NCBI GenBank assembly: GCA_903928285.1
Contig: CAIYQH010000159.1
Location: forward strand, 1 to 13,796
Source: an uncultured Bacteroidales bacterium
Lineage (GTDB): Bacteria; Bacteroidota; Bacteroidia; Bacteroidales; FEN-979
Length of the DNA stretch: 13,796 bases
Direction: 5' to 3'
In this document: positions 1 to 6,622 of the stretch, piece by piece
Layout of the letters: every line of letters starts with the position of its first letter
Numbering within the stretch: position 1 is the stretch's first letter
Made by a program: the position numbers and the translations under genes
Notes under the pieces: model-generated
What the model was told of the DNA's origin: nothing
Databases searched by the model: none
What the model saw: the letters and a program-made list of their open reading frames with translations, nothing else

Positions 1-1
1 C

Positions 2-160
2 AACTATGTCGAACAGAAAACCGAGGAGCTCCGCACGGAACTACAGGAATATGTGAATGCCAGGGTCAACAAATTCTCCCAGGTCCAGCTTGTCATCGCC
101 CAACCCGACCCTTTCCAGAAAACCGCCACACAGAAGATCAAACGGTTTATGTACACCTGA
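2..160 (+). CDS. AMP-forming acyl-CoA synthetase, C-terminal end (partial)
   Basis: This is the 3' end of a gene entering from the left edge: 52 codons in the frame starting at base 2, closed by TGA at 158-160. The visible tail contains a charged helix (VEQKTEELRTELQEYV) and ends FQKTATQKIKRFMYT. An ending with the pattern TxTQKIKR is characteristic of the C-terminal domain of long-chain fatty acid-CoA ligases (AMP-binding/ANL superfamily), where a Lys near the end takes part in adenylate formation. These enzymes activate fatty acids with ATP and CoA at the inner face of the cytoplasmic membrane. The family call rests on this short tail only, so the substrate class is uncertain. It is separated by 135 bases from the sigma factor gene and is probably not in the same transcription unit. 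Confidence 0.72.
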   Translation, partial: NYVEQKTEELRTELQEYVNARVNKFSQVQLVIAQPDPFQKTATQKIKRFMYT

Positions 161-171
161 TCGAAAGAAGA

Positions 172-192
172 TCGAATATCGAATGTCGAATG
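172..192. repeat. TCGAATR heptad tandem repeat (3 units)
   Basis: Three adjacent 7-base units, TCGAATA, TCGAATG and TCGAATG, lie in the gap after the acyl-CoA synthetase gene. A degenerate unit, TCGAAAG, sits nearby at 161-167. The whole 161-295 gap holds no convincing gene. Apart from this repeat I see only a run of A/T-rich DNA before the sigma factor gene. Function is unknown. The array is too short to judge whether it varies in copy number. Confidence 0.6.
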
Positions 193-295
193 CCGGTTTT
201 TTGCAGGCATAGGTGATTTTGGAAATTTTCAGTTGTCAATGGCGCATGAGAATTTTTATGGATACTTTTACTGGCTGAATCCCGTTTGAAAATTC

Positions 296-880
296 ATGAC
301 AGAGACTGGTAAATTCGATGAACAAACACTTGAGTTGCTTTTCAGGAGCCATTACCAGGGCCTCTGCCGGTTTGCTGCGGGCTATGTGAAACAGGATGAA
401 GCTGCCAGGGAGATTGTCCAGGACGCCTTTGTCAGCCTTTGGGAAAAAAGGGAAACCATCGACCTGACCAAACCTGTAAAAAGTTACTTGTCGGCAACCG
501 TCAGGAATAAATGTCTCAACCATCTGCGCGACCATAAAAAGTTCAGCAGCGACCTGCTTGCCATCGAAAACCTGGCAGAAGAGGCCGGGTATGACCAGCC
601 GGATCATCTTGTGGAACAGGAGATCCGGGATAAAATTGCAGGCAGTTTAGCCGACCTCCCTGAAAAATGCAGGGAAATATTCATGCTGAACCGCCACGAA
701 AATCTGAAATATCAGCAGATCGCCGACAAACTCGGGATTTCTGTAAAAACAGTCGAAACCCAGATGTCGAAAGCCCTTCAGCATATGCGGGTCCGACTGG
801 CCGACTACCTGCCAGCCCTCTTTTTTTTATACTTGATTTTTCACCAGATTTCGGTTATCCCGATTTTTTTACCAGTCTGA
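296..880 (+). CDS. ECF RNA polymerase sigma factor (Bacteroidetes expansion family)
   Basis: A 194-residue sigma-70 factor of the extracytoplasmic-function type. Region 2 is at roughly residues 10-53 (LFRSHYQGLCRFAAGYV then AREIVQDAFVSLWEKR), the part that binds core polymerase and the -10 element. Region 4 is at roughly 114-171 (LPEKCREIFMLNRHENLKY, then the helix-turn-helix IADKLGISVKTVETQMSKAL), which reads the -35. It stands directly upstream of a FecR-type anti-sigma gene and a TonB-dependent receptor with an STN domain, the layout of FecI/FecR/FecA surface signalling. I infer that ligand binding at the receptor releases this sigma factor. The last 23 residues (after DYLPA) are strongly hydrophobic, and their codons begin with a run of eight T (821-828). 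The ATG at 296 has no clear Shine-Dalgarno sequence, as is usual in this phylum. No copy of the proposed ECF promoter element lies upstream, so the gene may not be autoregulated. Confidence 0.93.
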   Translation: MTETGKFDEQTLELLFRSHYQGLCRFAAGYVKQDEAAREIVQDAFVSLWEKRETIDLTKPVKSYLSATVRNKCLNHLRDHKKFSSDLLAIENLAEEAGYDQPDHLVEQEIRDKIAGSLADLPEKCREIFMLNRHENLKYQQIADKLGISVKTVETQMSKALQHMRVRLADYLPALFFLYLIFHQISVIPIFLPV

Positions 881-913
881 CATCAGGGTAAAACCTGTTC
901 GGGGTGTATTATC
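881..913 (+). promoter_or_regulatory. Predicted ECF sigma promoter, copy A (before fecR)
   Basis: CATCAGGGTAA (881-891), 12 unconserved bases, then GTGTATTATC (904-913). The element begins immediately after the sigma gene stop codon and ends 14 bases before the fecR ATG at 928. The same two blocks with the same 12-base spacing recur at 5518-5550 before a lipoprotein gene. A G-rich -35-like block (GGGTAA) and a T/A-containing -10-like block at about this distance resemble a two-part ECF sigma promoter. I infer that the sigma factor encoded just upstream recognises it and drives fecR, the receptor and the DUF4249 gene. An operator shared by both genes is the alternative. Confidence 0.6.
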
Positions 914-927
914 AACGGCAAATTGTA

Positions 928-1971
928 ATGGAAACAAACACAACATACTACATCGACCTGATTACCAAATACTTCTTTGGGGAAGCAACTCCTGAAGAAA
1001 TACAGCAGCTGGAGTATTGGGTGAAGGTGGATCCTGCAAACAGGGAGTTGTTTTTGTCCTATCGTAAAACAAGCGAAATACTAAGACAGTCAAACGCCGT
1101 TTCCACCTTCAATACCGCGCAGGATCTGGCTTCCCTGAAATCGAAGATCGGGCTGACAGAGGCCGGCACGAAGTTTACCCCCTTGCCGAAACCCGTTGAA
1201 AACGCACTGTTGACAACTGCCCGGTCCCGTTTCCTGTTGTGGTCGCTGCGTGTTGCGGCGGTTTTCCTCCTGGTGGCAATTCCCTCATTTTTCCTGTACC
1301 GCTATCTGGCACAGCCTGCAGAAATGCAATATGCATCGGCGAACCAGGTTACGGAGGTCACCCTGTCGGATGGCACCCGGGTAACCCTGAATGCCGGCGC
1401 CATCCTTACGTGTCCGTCGAAGTTTGACGGGTCGCTCCGCCAGGTGAAATTGCAGGGAGAGGCCTGGTTTGAGGTCTCACATAATCCAGCCAGGCCCTTT
1501 GTGATTGCCGCCGATAATGTGAGGATACGGGTAGTCGGCACCACCTTTTCGGTAAATACCCGCACCCTGAACAATACCAGGGAGATCATCCTGGCGACCG
1601 GGAAGGTACAGGTCTATTTTGCAGGCAAGCCTCAAACGATGGCGATCCTTGTCCCTGGCGACAAGGCGGAGGTGGATCCCGGCAATGACGAGATCATCCG
1701 GTCGGTCAATGTTGACCCGAACTTCCTTGCATGGAAAACGAAACACCTGGTATTTAACAATACACCACTATGCGAAGCGGTCCTATTGCTGTCAAAGGTT
1801 TATCACGCCAACATACGAATTGCACCCGACGGGTCCGGCGATTGCAGGATTACCACTATCTTTGACAAACAATCGCTTGAATCGGTACTGAATGTTCTCA
1901 AAGCAACCCTTGATTTGCAGATCCGGGACACAGGGACGGGGATCGAACTCTCCGGCCATGGGTGCAGATAA
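928..1971 (+). CDS. FecR-family anti-sigma factor
   Basis: A 347-residue inner-membrane anti-sigma factor. The N-terminal ~100 residues form the cytoplasmic sigma-binding part (GEATPEEIQQLEYWV, DPANRELFLSYRKTSEIL). One membrane segment is at about 103-127 (LLWSLRVAAVFLLVAIPSFF). The periplasmic FecR domain is at about 138-233 (VTLSDGTRVTLNAGA, GEAWFEVSHNPARPFVI, VVGTTFSVN). A C-terminal DUF4974 domain at about 272-335 (LVFNNTPLCEAVLLLSKVY) should contact the STN domain of the receptor encoded next. I start it at ATG 928. An in-frame GTG at 904 would add 8 residues but lies inside the predicted promoter's -10 block. The gene follows its presumed sigma partner after 47 bases, and its last 14 bases overlap the receptor gene. 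Expected role: hold the ECF sigma factor inactive until the receptor signals. Confidence 0.93.
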   Translation: METNTTYYIDLITKYFFGEATPEEIQQLEYWVKVDPANRELFLSYRKTSEILRQSNAVSTFNTAQDLASLKSKIGLTEAGTKFTPLPKPVENALLTTARSRFLLWSLRVAAVFLLVAIPSFFLYRYLAQPAEMQYASANQVTEVTLSDGTRVTLNAGAILTCPSKFDGSLRQVKLQGEAWFEVSHNPARPFVIAADNVRIRVVGTTFSVNTRTLNNTREIILATGKVQVYFAGKPQTMAILVPGDKAEVDPGNDEIIRSVNVDPNFLAWKTKHLVFNNTPLCEAVLLLSKVYHANIRIAPDGSGDCRITTIFDKQSLESVLNVLKATLDLQIRDTGTGIELSGHGCR

Positions 1972-4660
1972 TGTCAGATTTTCAGCGGCATTGGTCTGTC
2001 TCCGGTTCAAATATCCACTCCTTTTCCTGTTTCTTTTTTCCATCATTTCCACCGCCTCCTTTTCACAGGATCTGGAGCGGCGGATTTCCCTTAACGTCAC
2101 CAACAAGCCTGTCACGGAGGTTCTCAATGAGATTACCCGCCTTGGCTCGGTCGATTTTTCCTTTAATCCGCAGGCGCTCCCGGCGAATATGAGGGTTACC
2201 ATCCATGCAAGGAAAAAGAGGATCAGGGAGATCCTCAACGAAATTTTACCGCCTCACGGGATCGATTATCTCCTGATGGAAAACCATATCATATTGAAGC
2301 AACGGAGCACCACGCAGGAGGCGAAAACAGCAGGGGCTGACATCTATGCATCCCGGTTTACGCTGAGCGGCTTTCTCCGCGACAAAACATCGGGGGAGGC
2401 GCTGATCGGAGCCAATATCTTTATCCGGGGAACCGCCACTGGCGCCATGACCAATGGTTATGGATTCTATTCTCTGACATTGCCGGTCGGCACCTATCCT
2501 GTTGTCTTTTCTTATATGGGGTACAAAGAGATTATGCGGGATATCGCCATGAAGGAGAATACCCGGATGTCGGTTGAAATGGAAGAGGATAAACTGGAGA
2601 TCAGGGAGGTTGAAATCGTTGCAGATGATCATGAAGCCGAAACCAGGAATCACCAGATGAGTGAGTTGCGGTTTTCTCAAAAAAACCTGGCACAGCTTCC
2701 TGGGTTTGGGGGTGATCTCGATGTTATCCGCGCCCTTCAGGCAGTTCCGGGGATCCAGACCTTCGGAGACGGCTCCTCCTTTTATTTTGTCAGGGGAGGC
2801 AACAGTGATCAGAACCTGATGCTGATCGATGAAGTACCGGTCTATAACCCCTCGCATCTGTTTGGCTTTTTCTCAGCTTTTGCACCCGACGCAATCAATG
2901 AGGTAGAAATTTATAAAGGCGATTTCCCGGCAAAATTCGGGGGACGACTATCCTCGGTGATCGATATCAAAGCACGCGAAGGCAACATGAAACGGTTTGG
3001 CTTTTCAGGGAATATCGGCCCTTTTGCCTCCAATCTCTCGGTCGAGGGCCCGATCGTGAAGGACCGGGGCTCCTTCTGCATTTCGGGAAGGCTTTCAACC
3101 CTGAACTGGATGAACAGCATCAGTGCGTTGAATAAAACTTTCGATTTCCAGTTTTTCGATGTCAATGCCAAGTTAAACTACAGGCTGAATGACAACAACC
3201 GGGTTTTCTTTACCTTTTATACCGGAGAGGATGACTTCAACCGCCAGTTGACCACCGAAACCAACTATTTTGGGATGAACTGGAACAATCTTGCAGGCAC
3301 CTTCCGCTGGAACCATCTTTTCAGCAGCCGGGTATTTTCAAATACAACCCTGAATTACAGCAGGTATAACTATGCCCTTACCCTGCCCCAGGAGCAGAAT
3401 GGCTACTGGAATTCCTCCATCTCCAATATCACCTTTAAAACTGATTTTACCTGGTACCTGAACCCGCGAAACACGATCCGTACTGGTATCGAGGCTACGC
3501 TGCATCACTCAAACCCCGGGAATGTCTCGCAAAACGATGCCAATACTACAAAAGATGCACCTGTAGTAGCACAATACCATGCCATGGAATATGTTTTTTA
3601 CATTTCAAACGAACAGGTCGTCAGCAAAAAGATCTCAATCAGGTATGGTCTCCGCCTCCCCGTTTGGCAGGATATCGGTCCGACCAAAGTCAGCTATTTT
3701 GATGCGAACTACCACCTGATCGATGCCATAAGCTACAGCAACAATGTTGGTTATTCTACCGCATTCAGCCCCGAACCCAGGCTGAGCATCCAGTACCAGG
3801 TCAGTCAGCACACAGGCCTGAAGGCCAGCTACAGCCGTGCCACCCAGTTCCTCCAGCTGCTCTCAAATTCGACAAGCCCATTCACCTCACTCGAGGTTTG
3901 GGCTCCCTGCGGGCCTAATATCAGTCCGCAAACCTCCGACCAGTTGGCTGTTGGCTTTTTCCGCGACCTGGCAGGGGCGAAATACACAGTTTCGGCCGAA
4001 ACTTATTATAAATGGTTCCGCAATCACCTGGATTATACCGACCATGCAAACATGCTGTTCAACCCATTGATCGAAGGCGAGCTGCGCTTCGGCAAAGCCT
4101 GGTCGTACGGACTGGAGATCATGTTCCGGAAAAAATCAGGGAATTTCACAGGCTGGATCGGTTATACCTGGTCGCGCGCATTCGTCCAAACCCCCGGGGT
4201 CAACGAAGGGATGACATACCGCGCCAATTATGACCGGCCCAACGACATCTGCCTTAATATTTGCTATGATACGAAAAAACACTGGTTATTCACGGCAAAC
4301 TGGATCTATCTTACCGGGGGCGCAATAACCACACCTGTTGGTTTCTATTACTTCAATGGATATTCGGTACCCCTGTACGGCGAGAAAAACAATGACCGGC
4401 TTCCCGACTATCACCGCCTTGACCTGTCGGTTACCTATGCCTTTAACAAACCGGGAAACCGCTTTCACCATTCACTGGCATTGACGATATACAATGTCTA
4501 TGGAAGGCTGAATCCCTTCGCTGTAAATTTTAATAAGATGTTGAATGACAATGGCGACTTTGTCGTACCGTCCAACCAGAACAGACAATCAACCCTGCTT
4601 CCGACATCGGTTTCGGTTGCCGGCATCATCCCGTCGCTGAATTACCAATTCAAATTCTGA
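1958..4660 (+). CDS. TonB-dependent receptor/transducer with STN domain (FecA-like)
   Basis: An outer-membrane receptor of 900 residues from ATG 1958. An in-frame ATG at 1892 would bury the signal peptide 22 residues deeper, so I prefer 1958, which overlaps fecR by 14 bases. Parts in order: signal peptide about 1-37 (KYPLLFLFLFSIISTASFSQ); STN domain about 42-114 (ISLNVTNKPVTEVLNEITRL), the portion that talks to FecR; carboxypeptidase-regulatory-like beta-sandwich about 134-222 (GEALIGANIFIRGTATGAMT); plug about 240-343 (FYFVRGGNSDQNLMLIDEVP, PAKFGGRLSSVIDIKA); then the beta-barrel, ending LNYQFKF with terminal Phe. It imports an unidentified ligand using TonB energy and probably signals to the sigma/FecR pair. 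No SusD-like partner follows, which separates it from SusCD glycan systems. A DUF4249 lipoprotein follows instead, with TGATG stop-start overlap. The ligand cannot be read from the sequence. Confidence 0.94.
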   Translation: MGADNVRFSAALVCLRFKYPLLFLFLFSIISTASFSQDLERRISLNVTNKPVTEVLNEITRLGSVDFSFNPQALPANMRVTIHARKKRIREILNEILPPHGIDYLLMENHIILKQRSTTQEAKTAGADIYASRFTLSGFLRDKTSGEALIGANIFIRGTATGAMTNGYGFYSLTLPVGTYPVVFSYMGYKEIMRDIAMKENTRMSVEMEEDKLEIREVEIVADDHEAETRNHQMSELRFSQKNLAQLPGFGGDLDVIRALQAVPGIQTFGDGSSFYFVRGGNSDQNLMLIDEVPVYNPSHLFGFFSAFAPDAINEVEIYKGDFPAKFGGRLSSVIDIKAREGNMKRFGFSGNIGPFASNLSVEGPIVKDRGSFCISGRLSTLNWMNSISALNKTFDFQFFDVNAKLNYRLNDNNRVFFTFYTGEDDFNRQLTTETNYFGMNWNNLAGTFRWNHLFSSRVFSNTTLNYSRYNYALTLPQEQNGYWNSSISNITFKTDFTWYLNPRNTIRTGIEATLHHSNPGNVSQNDANTTKDAPVVAQYHAMEYVFYISNEQVVSKKISIRYGLRLPVWQDIGPTKVSYFDANYHLIDAISYSNNVGYSTAFSPEPRLSIQYQVSQHTGLKASYSRATQFLQLLSNSTSPFTSLEVWAPCGPNISPQTSDQLAVGFFRDLAGAKYTVSAETYYKWFRNHLDYTDHANMLFNPLIEGELRFGKAWSYGLEIMFRKKSGNFTGWIGYTWSRAFVQTPGVNEGMTYRANYDRPNDICLNICYDTKKHWLFTANWIYLTGGAITTPVGFYYFNGYSVPLYGEKNNDRLPDYHRLDLSVTYAFNKPGNRFHHSLALTIYNVYGRLNPFAVNFNKMLNDNGDFVVPSNQNRQSTLLPTSVSVAGIIPSLNYQFKF

Positions 4661-5496
4661 TGAGAAAACTTTTTATCATCGGGTTTTTAGCCATCCTGCA
4701 AGGCTGTGTCAAACAGACTGAATGGCCTGTAAAAAGTACGACTCCGGAAAAGATCGTGGTCGATGCCATTCTGACAGACGAGGTAAAGTCACAGCAGGTC
4801 GGGCTTACCTATCCTGTGTCGCAGCTGAATCAGGTCCCCGGGCCTGTCACCGGTGCAATTGTCATCGTCAGTAATGAGGATTCTACCTGGAATTTGACGG
4901 AAACACCAGCTGGATCAGGAATTTACAGGACCCCATCCTATTTCTTTGCCCGGCTGAACAAGAACTACAGTTTGCTGATCGCGCATCAGAATAATGTCTA
5001 TTCAGCCAAGGCAACAATGCTCCCGGGATCCTATTTTTCGGAACTGCGGTTTGCGAAAAATGAAACAACAGGCCTATGGCATGTCGACTGGGTTGCCAAT
5101 GCGTTCAGTACCGCCGATGCAGCGATGTGGGAGCTGCTCATCGACTGGTCGGGAGTTCCCGGTTATGGCGCTCTTGATTCTGTTGTCACGCATAAAAGAA
5201 TGCTTTTTTACACCCTGCCGACCCTTGATGTCAGTGAGGTATTCGCCCCCCGGATGGAATCGATCTATTTCCCCGCCGGCGCCATTGTCACCGAGCGGCG
5301 TTATTCGGTTACGCCCGAACATGCTGAATTTATCAGGGAGCTGCTCCTCGAAACCAACTGGACCGGCGGCCTTTTCAACGTTTCGGCAGCCAATGTCAGA
5401 ACAAACCTTAGCAACGGAGCGCTTGGGTTTTTCGGGGTTTGTTCTGTGACGGAACTATCAGTAATTGCGGGTACTTCCGGGAACCGCAAGAAATAA
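4660..5496 (+). CDS. DUF4249-type surface/periplasmic lipoprotein
   Basis: A 278-residue predicted lipoprotein. The signal peptide MRKLFIIGFLAILQGC places the lipidated Cys at residue 16. The following segment (EKIVVDAILTDEVKSQQVGL, PVTGAIVIVSNEDSTW, GIYRTPSYFFARLNKNYSL, SAKATMLPG) follows the DUF4249 pattern: an early VVDGxLTD-like strand, a carboxypeptidase-like sandwich repeat and the TATMxPG stretch. These proteins are common partners of SusD-less TonB-dependent receptors in Bacteroidota, but their biochemical role is not established. The start codon shares one base with the receptor stop (TGATG), so the two are almost certainly translationally coupled and probably act together in the outer membrane. 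Family assignment is by motif recognition and the far C-terminus is less conserved. Confidence 0.82.
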   Translation: MRKLFIIGFLAILQGCVKQTEWPVKSTTPEKIVVDAILTDEVKSQQVGLTYPVSQLNQVPGPVTGAIVIVSNEDSTWNLTETPAGSGIYRTPSYFFARLNKNYSLLIAHQNNVYSAKATMLPGSYFSELRFAKNETTGLWHVDWVANAFSTADAAMWELLIDWSGVPGYGALDSVVTHKRMLFYTLPTLDVSEVFAPRMESIYFPAGAIVTERRYSVTPEHAEFIRELLLETNWTGGLFNVSAANVRTNLSNGALGFFGVCSVTELSVIAGTSGNRKK

Positions 5497-5517
5497 ATAA
5501 AAATAAATTGCAGGTTG

Positions 5518-5550
5518 CATCAGGGTAACCGGTCAGTGGCGTGTATTATC
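5518..5550 (+). promoter_or_regulatory. Predicted ECF sigma promoter, copy B (before orphan lipoprotein)
   Basis: CATCAGGGTAA (5518-5528), 12 bases, GTGTATTATC (5541-5550). Both blocks match copy A at 881-913 base for base with identical spacing, whereas the 12-base spacers differ. It sits in the 94-base gap after the DUF4249 gene, 40 bases before the ATG at 5591, leaving room for a short leader. This suggests the lipoprotein gene has its own start site read by the same sigma factor as fecR. Confidence 0.62.
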
Positions 5551-5590
5551 CACAAGAAACCCTAATCAATAACCCATAATCCGATAAACT

Positions 5591-6532
5591 ATGAAAACAC
5601 GAAACCTGTTCAGCCTTCTGGTAATCCTCATTGCCGTTGTAGGTTTTTCCATGACCAGTTGTAAGAAGGACAAGAATACAACCTCAACGGTTGATCCTAC
5701 TTCAATGCAGCAGCTTGCCAATGATGAAAACCAGGTACAGAATGCTTCTGATGAATCCCTGAATGATGTGAATGCCTTTCTTTCAGGAAGTGCGCTTAAA
5801 TCAACCGAATCGGTACCTTGTAATGCAACGATTGACACTGTCATTACTGCCAATGACACCGTCACGATTCACATAACCTATCATGGTCTGAATTGTAACG
5901 GAACCAGGATCAGAACCGGCCAGGTGGAAATTAAGAAAAAGGTGGGTACCCATTGGTGGCAGGCCGGCGCCACAGTCTTTATCAGGCACATAAACTTCAA
6001 TATTACCAAGGTCAATGGCGGAAAATCCATCACCCTCAACGGAACCAAGACACATGAGAATGTCACCGGCGGAGTTATTGCACAGCTTGGCAACGGAACC
6101 GTGAACACCATCATCCACAAAACCTGGGGTAATGAAACAGTGACCTTCAGCGACAACACCACCAAGATATGGAATGTTGCCCGTCAGCAAACCTTCACAG
6201 GGGTTGCTTCCACAAACAACATCGTAATGACGCTCGATGGTTTCGGCACTCAGGACAACTATACTGGTCTCGTTGTATGGGGCGTCAACCGCCAGGGGGA
6301 AAATTTCTACACCCAGATCACACAATCGGTGGTGTTACGCCAGCAATGTGACTGGGATCCCTGTGCCGGCATCAAAATCCACCAGATCCCTTCCGATTCA
6401 AAAAGCGCAACCCTGACCTTTGGTTTCGACAGCAATAACCAGCCTATTACCGGCACCGAATGCCCTGCCAAATACAAGCTTGACTGGCAAAAGAACAACC
6501 ATTCGGGAACCGTTTATCTCCCGTTGCCGTAA
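5591..6532 (+). CDS. Predicted lipoprotein of unknown function
   Basis: A 313-residue protein with a lipoprotein signal peptide (FSLLVILIAVVGFSMTSC, Cys at about 24) followed by KKDK. I do not recognise the family. After a low-complexity Asn/Ser/Asp-rich linker (about 28-70) the rest alternates polar and hydrophobic residues and is rich in Thr, Asn and Gly (HINFNITKVNGGKSITLNGT, TFSDNTTKIWNVARQQTF), which suggests an extended beta-sheet fold. A Cys near the linker end (VPCNATID) and later Cys residues (LNCNG, QQCDWDPCAG, TECPAKY) could form disulfides after export. It follows the receptor/DUF4249 pair in the same direction with its own copy of the predicted ECF promoter and ends 37 bases before a strong terminator. 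I infer it is an accessory surface or periplasmic protein of the same regulon. Confidence 0.8.
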   Translation: MKTRNLFSLLVILIAVVGFSMTSCKKDKNTTSTVDPTSMQQLANDENQVQNASDESLNDVNAFLSGSALKSTESVPCNATIDTVITANDTVTIHITYHGLNCNGTRIRTGQVEIKKKVGTHWWQAGATVFIRHINFNITKVNGGKSITLNGTKTHENVTGGVIAQLGNGTVNTIIHKTWGNETVTFSDNTTKIWNVARQQTFTGVASTNNIVMTLDGFGTQDNYTGLVVWGVNRQGENFYTQITQSVVLRQQCDWDPCAGIKIHQIPSDSKSATLTFGFDSNNQPITGTECPAKYKLDWQKNNHSGTVYLPLP

Positions 6533-6569
6533 TGAAGCCGGATTAAACTGGAAAATAAAGGTGAAACAA

Positions 6570-6600
6570 AAAAGCCGCCCTGCATTGCAAGGCGGCTTTT
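6570..6600. terminator. Bidirectional intrinsic terminator between convergent genes
   Basis: Perfect 10-base inverted repeat: AAAAGCCGCC (6570-6579) and GGCGGCTTTT (6591-6600). The 11-base loop between them can itself pair further through TGC and GCA. On the - strand the stem is followed by six T (complement of 6568-6573), on the + strand by TTTTGT. It lies between the stop codons of the lipoprotein (6532) and the acyl-CoA dehydrogenase (6623), so it can end transcription from both sides. Confidence 0.9.
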
Positions 6601-6622
6601 GTATGTATGGTCAAGCGGCATC

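Noticed and set aside
161..192. Heptad repeats as a minimal CRISPR or terminator
   Set aside because: Units are 7 bases, contiguous and without spacers, and they do not form a GC-rich hairpin followed by T, so neither interpretation fits.
263..270. TACTTTTA as a -7 box for the sigma factor gene
   Set aside because: It is one base off the Bacteroidota consensus TAnnTTTG, but no TTTG-like -33 box lies at the proper 19-20 base distance. The signal is too weak to annotate.
904..927. GTG start for FecR at 904
   Set aside because: It coincides with the conserved GTGTATTATC block of the predicted promoter, so the transcript could not include it. The ATG at 928 gives a normal FecR N-terminus.
1892..1957. 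Earlier start for the TonB-dependent receptor
   Set aside because: It would add 22 residues in front of a good signal peptide and overlap fecR by 80 bases. ATG 1958 gives a normal signal peptide and a short overlap.
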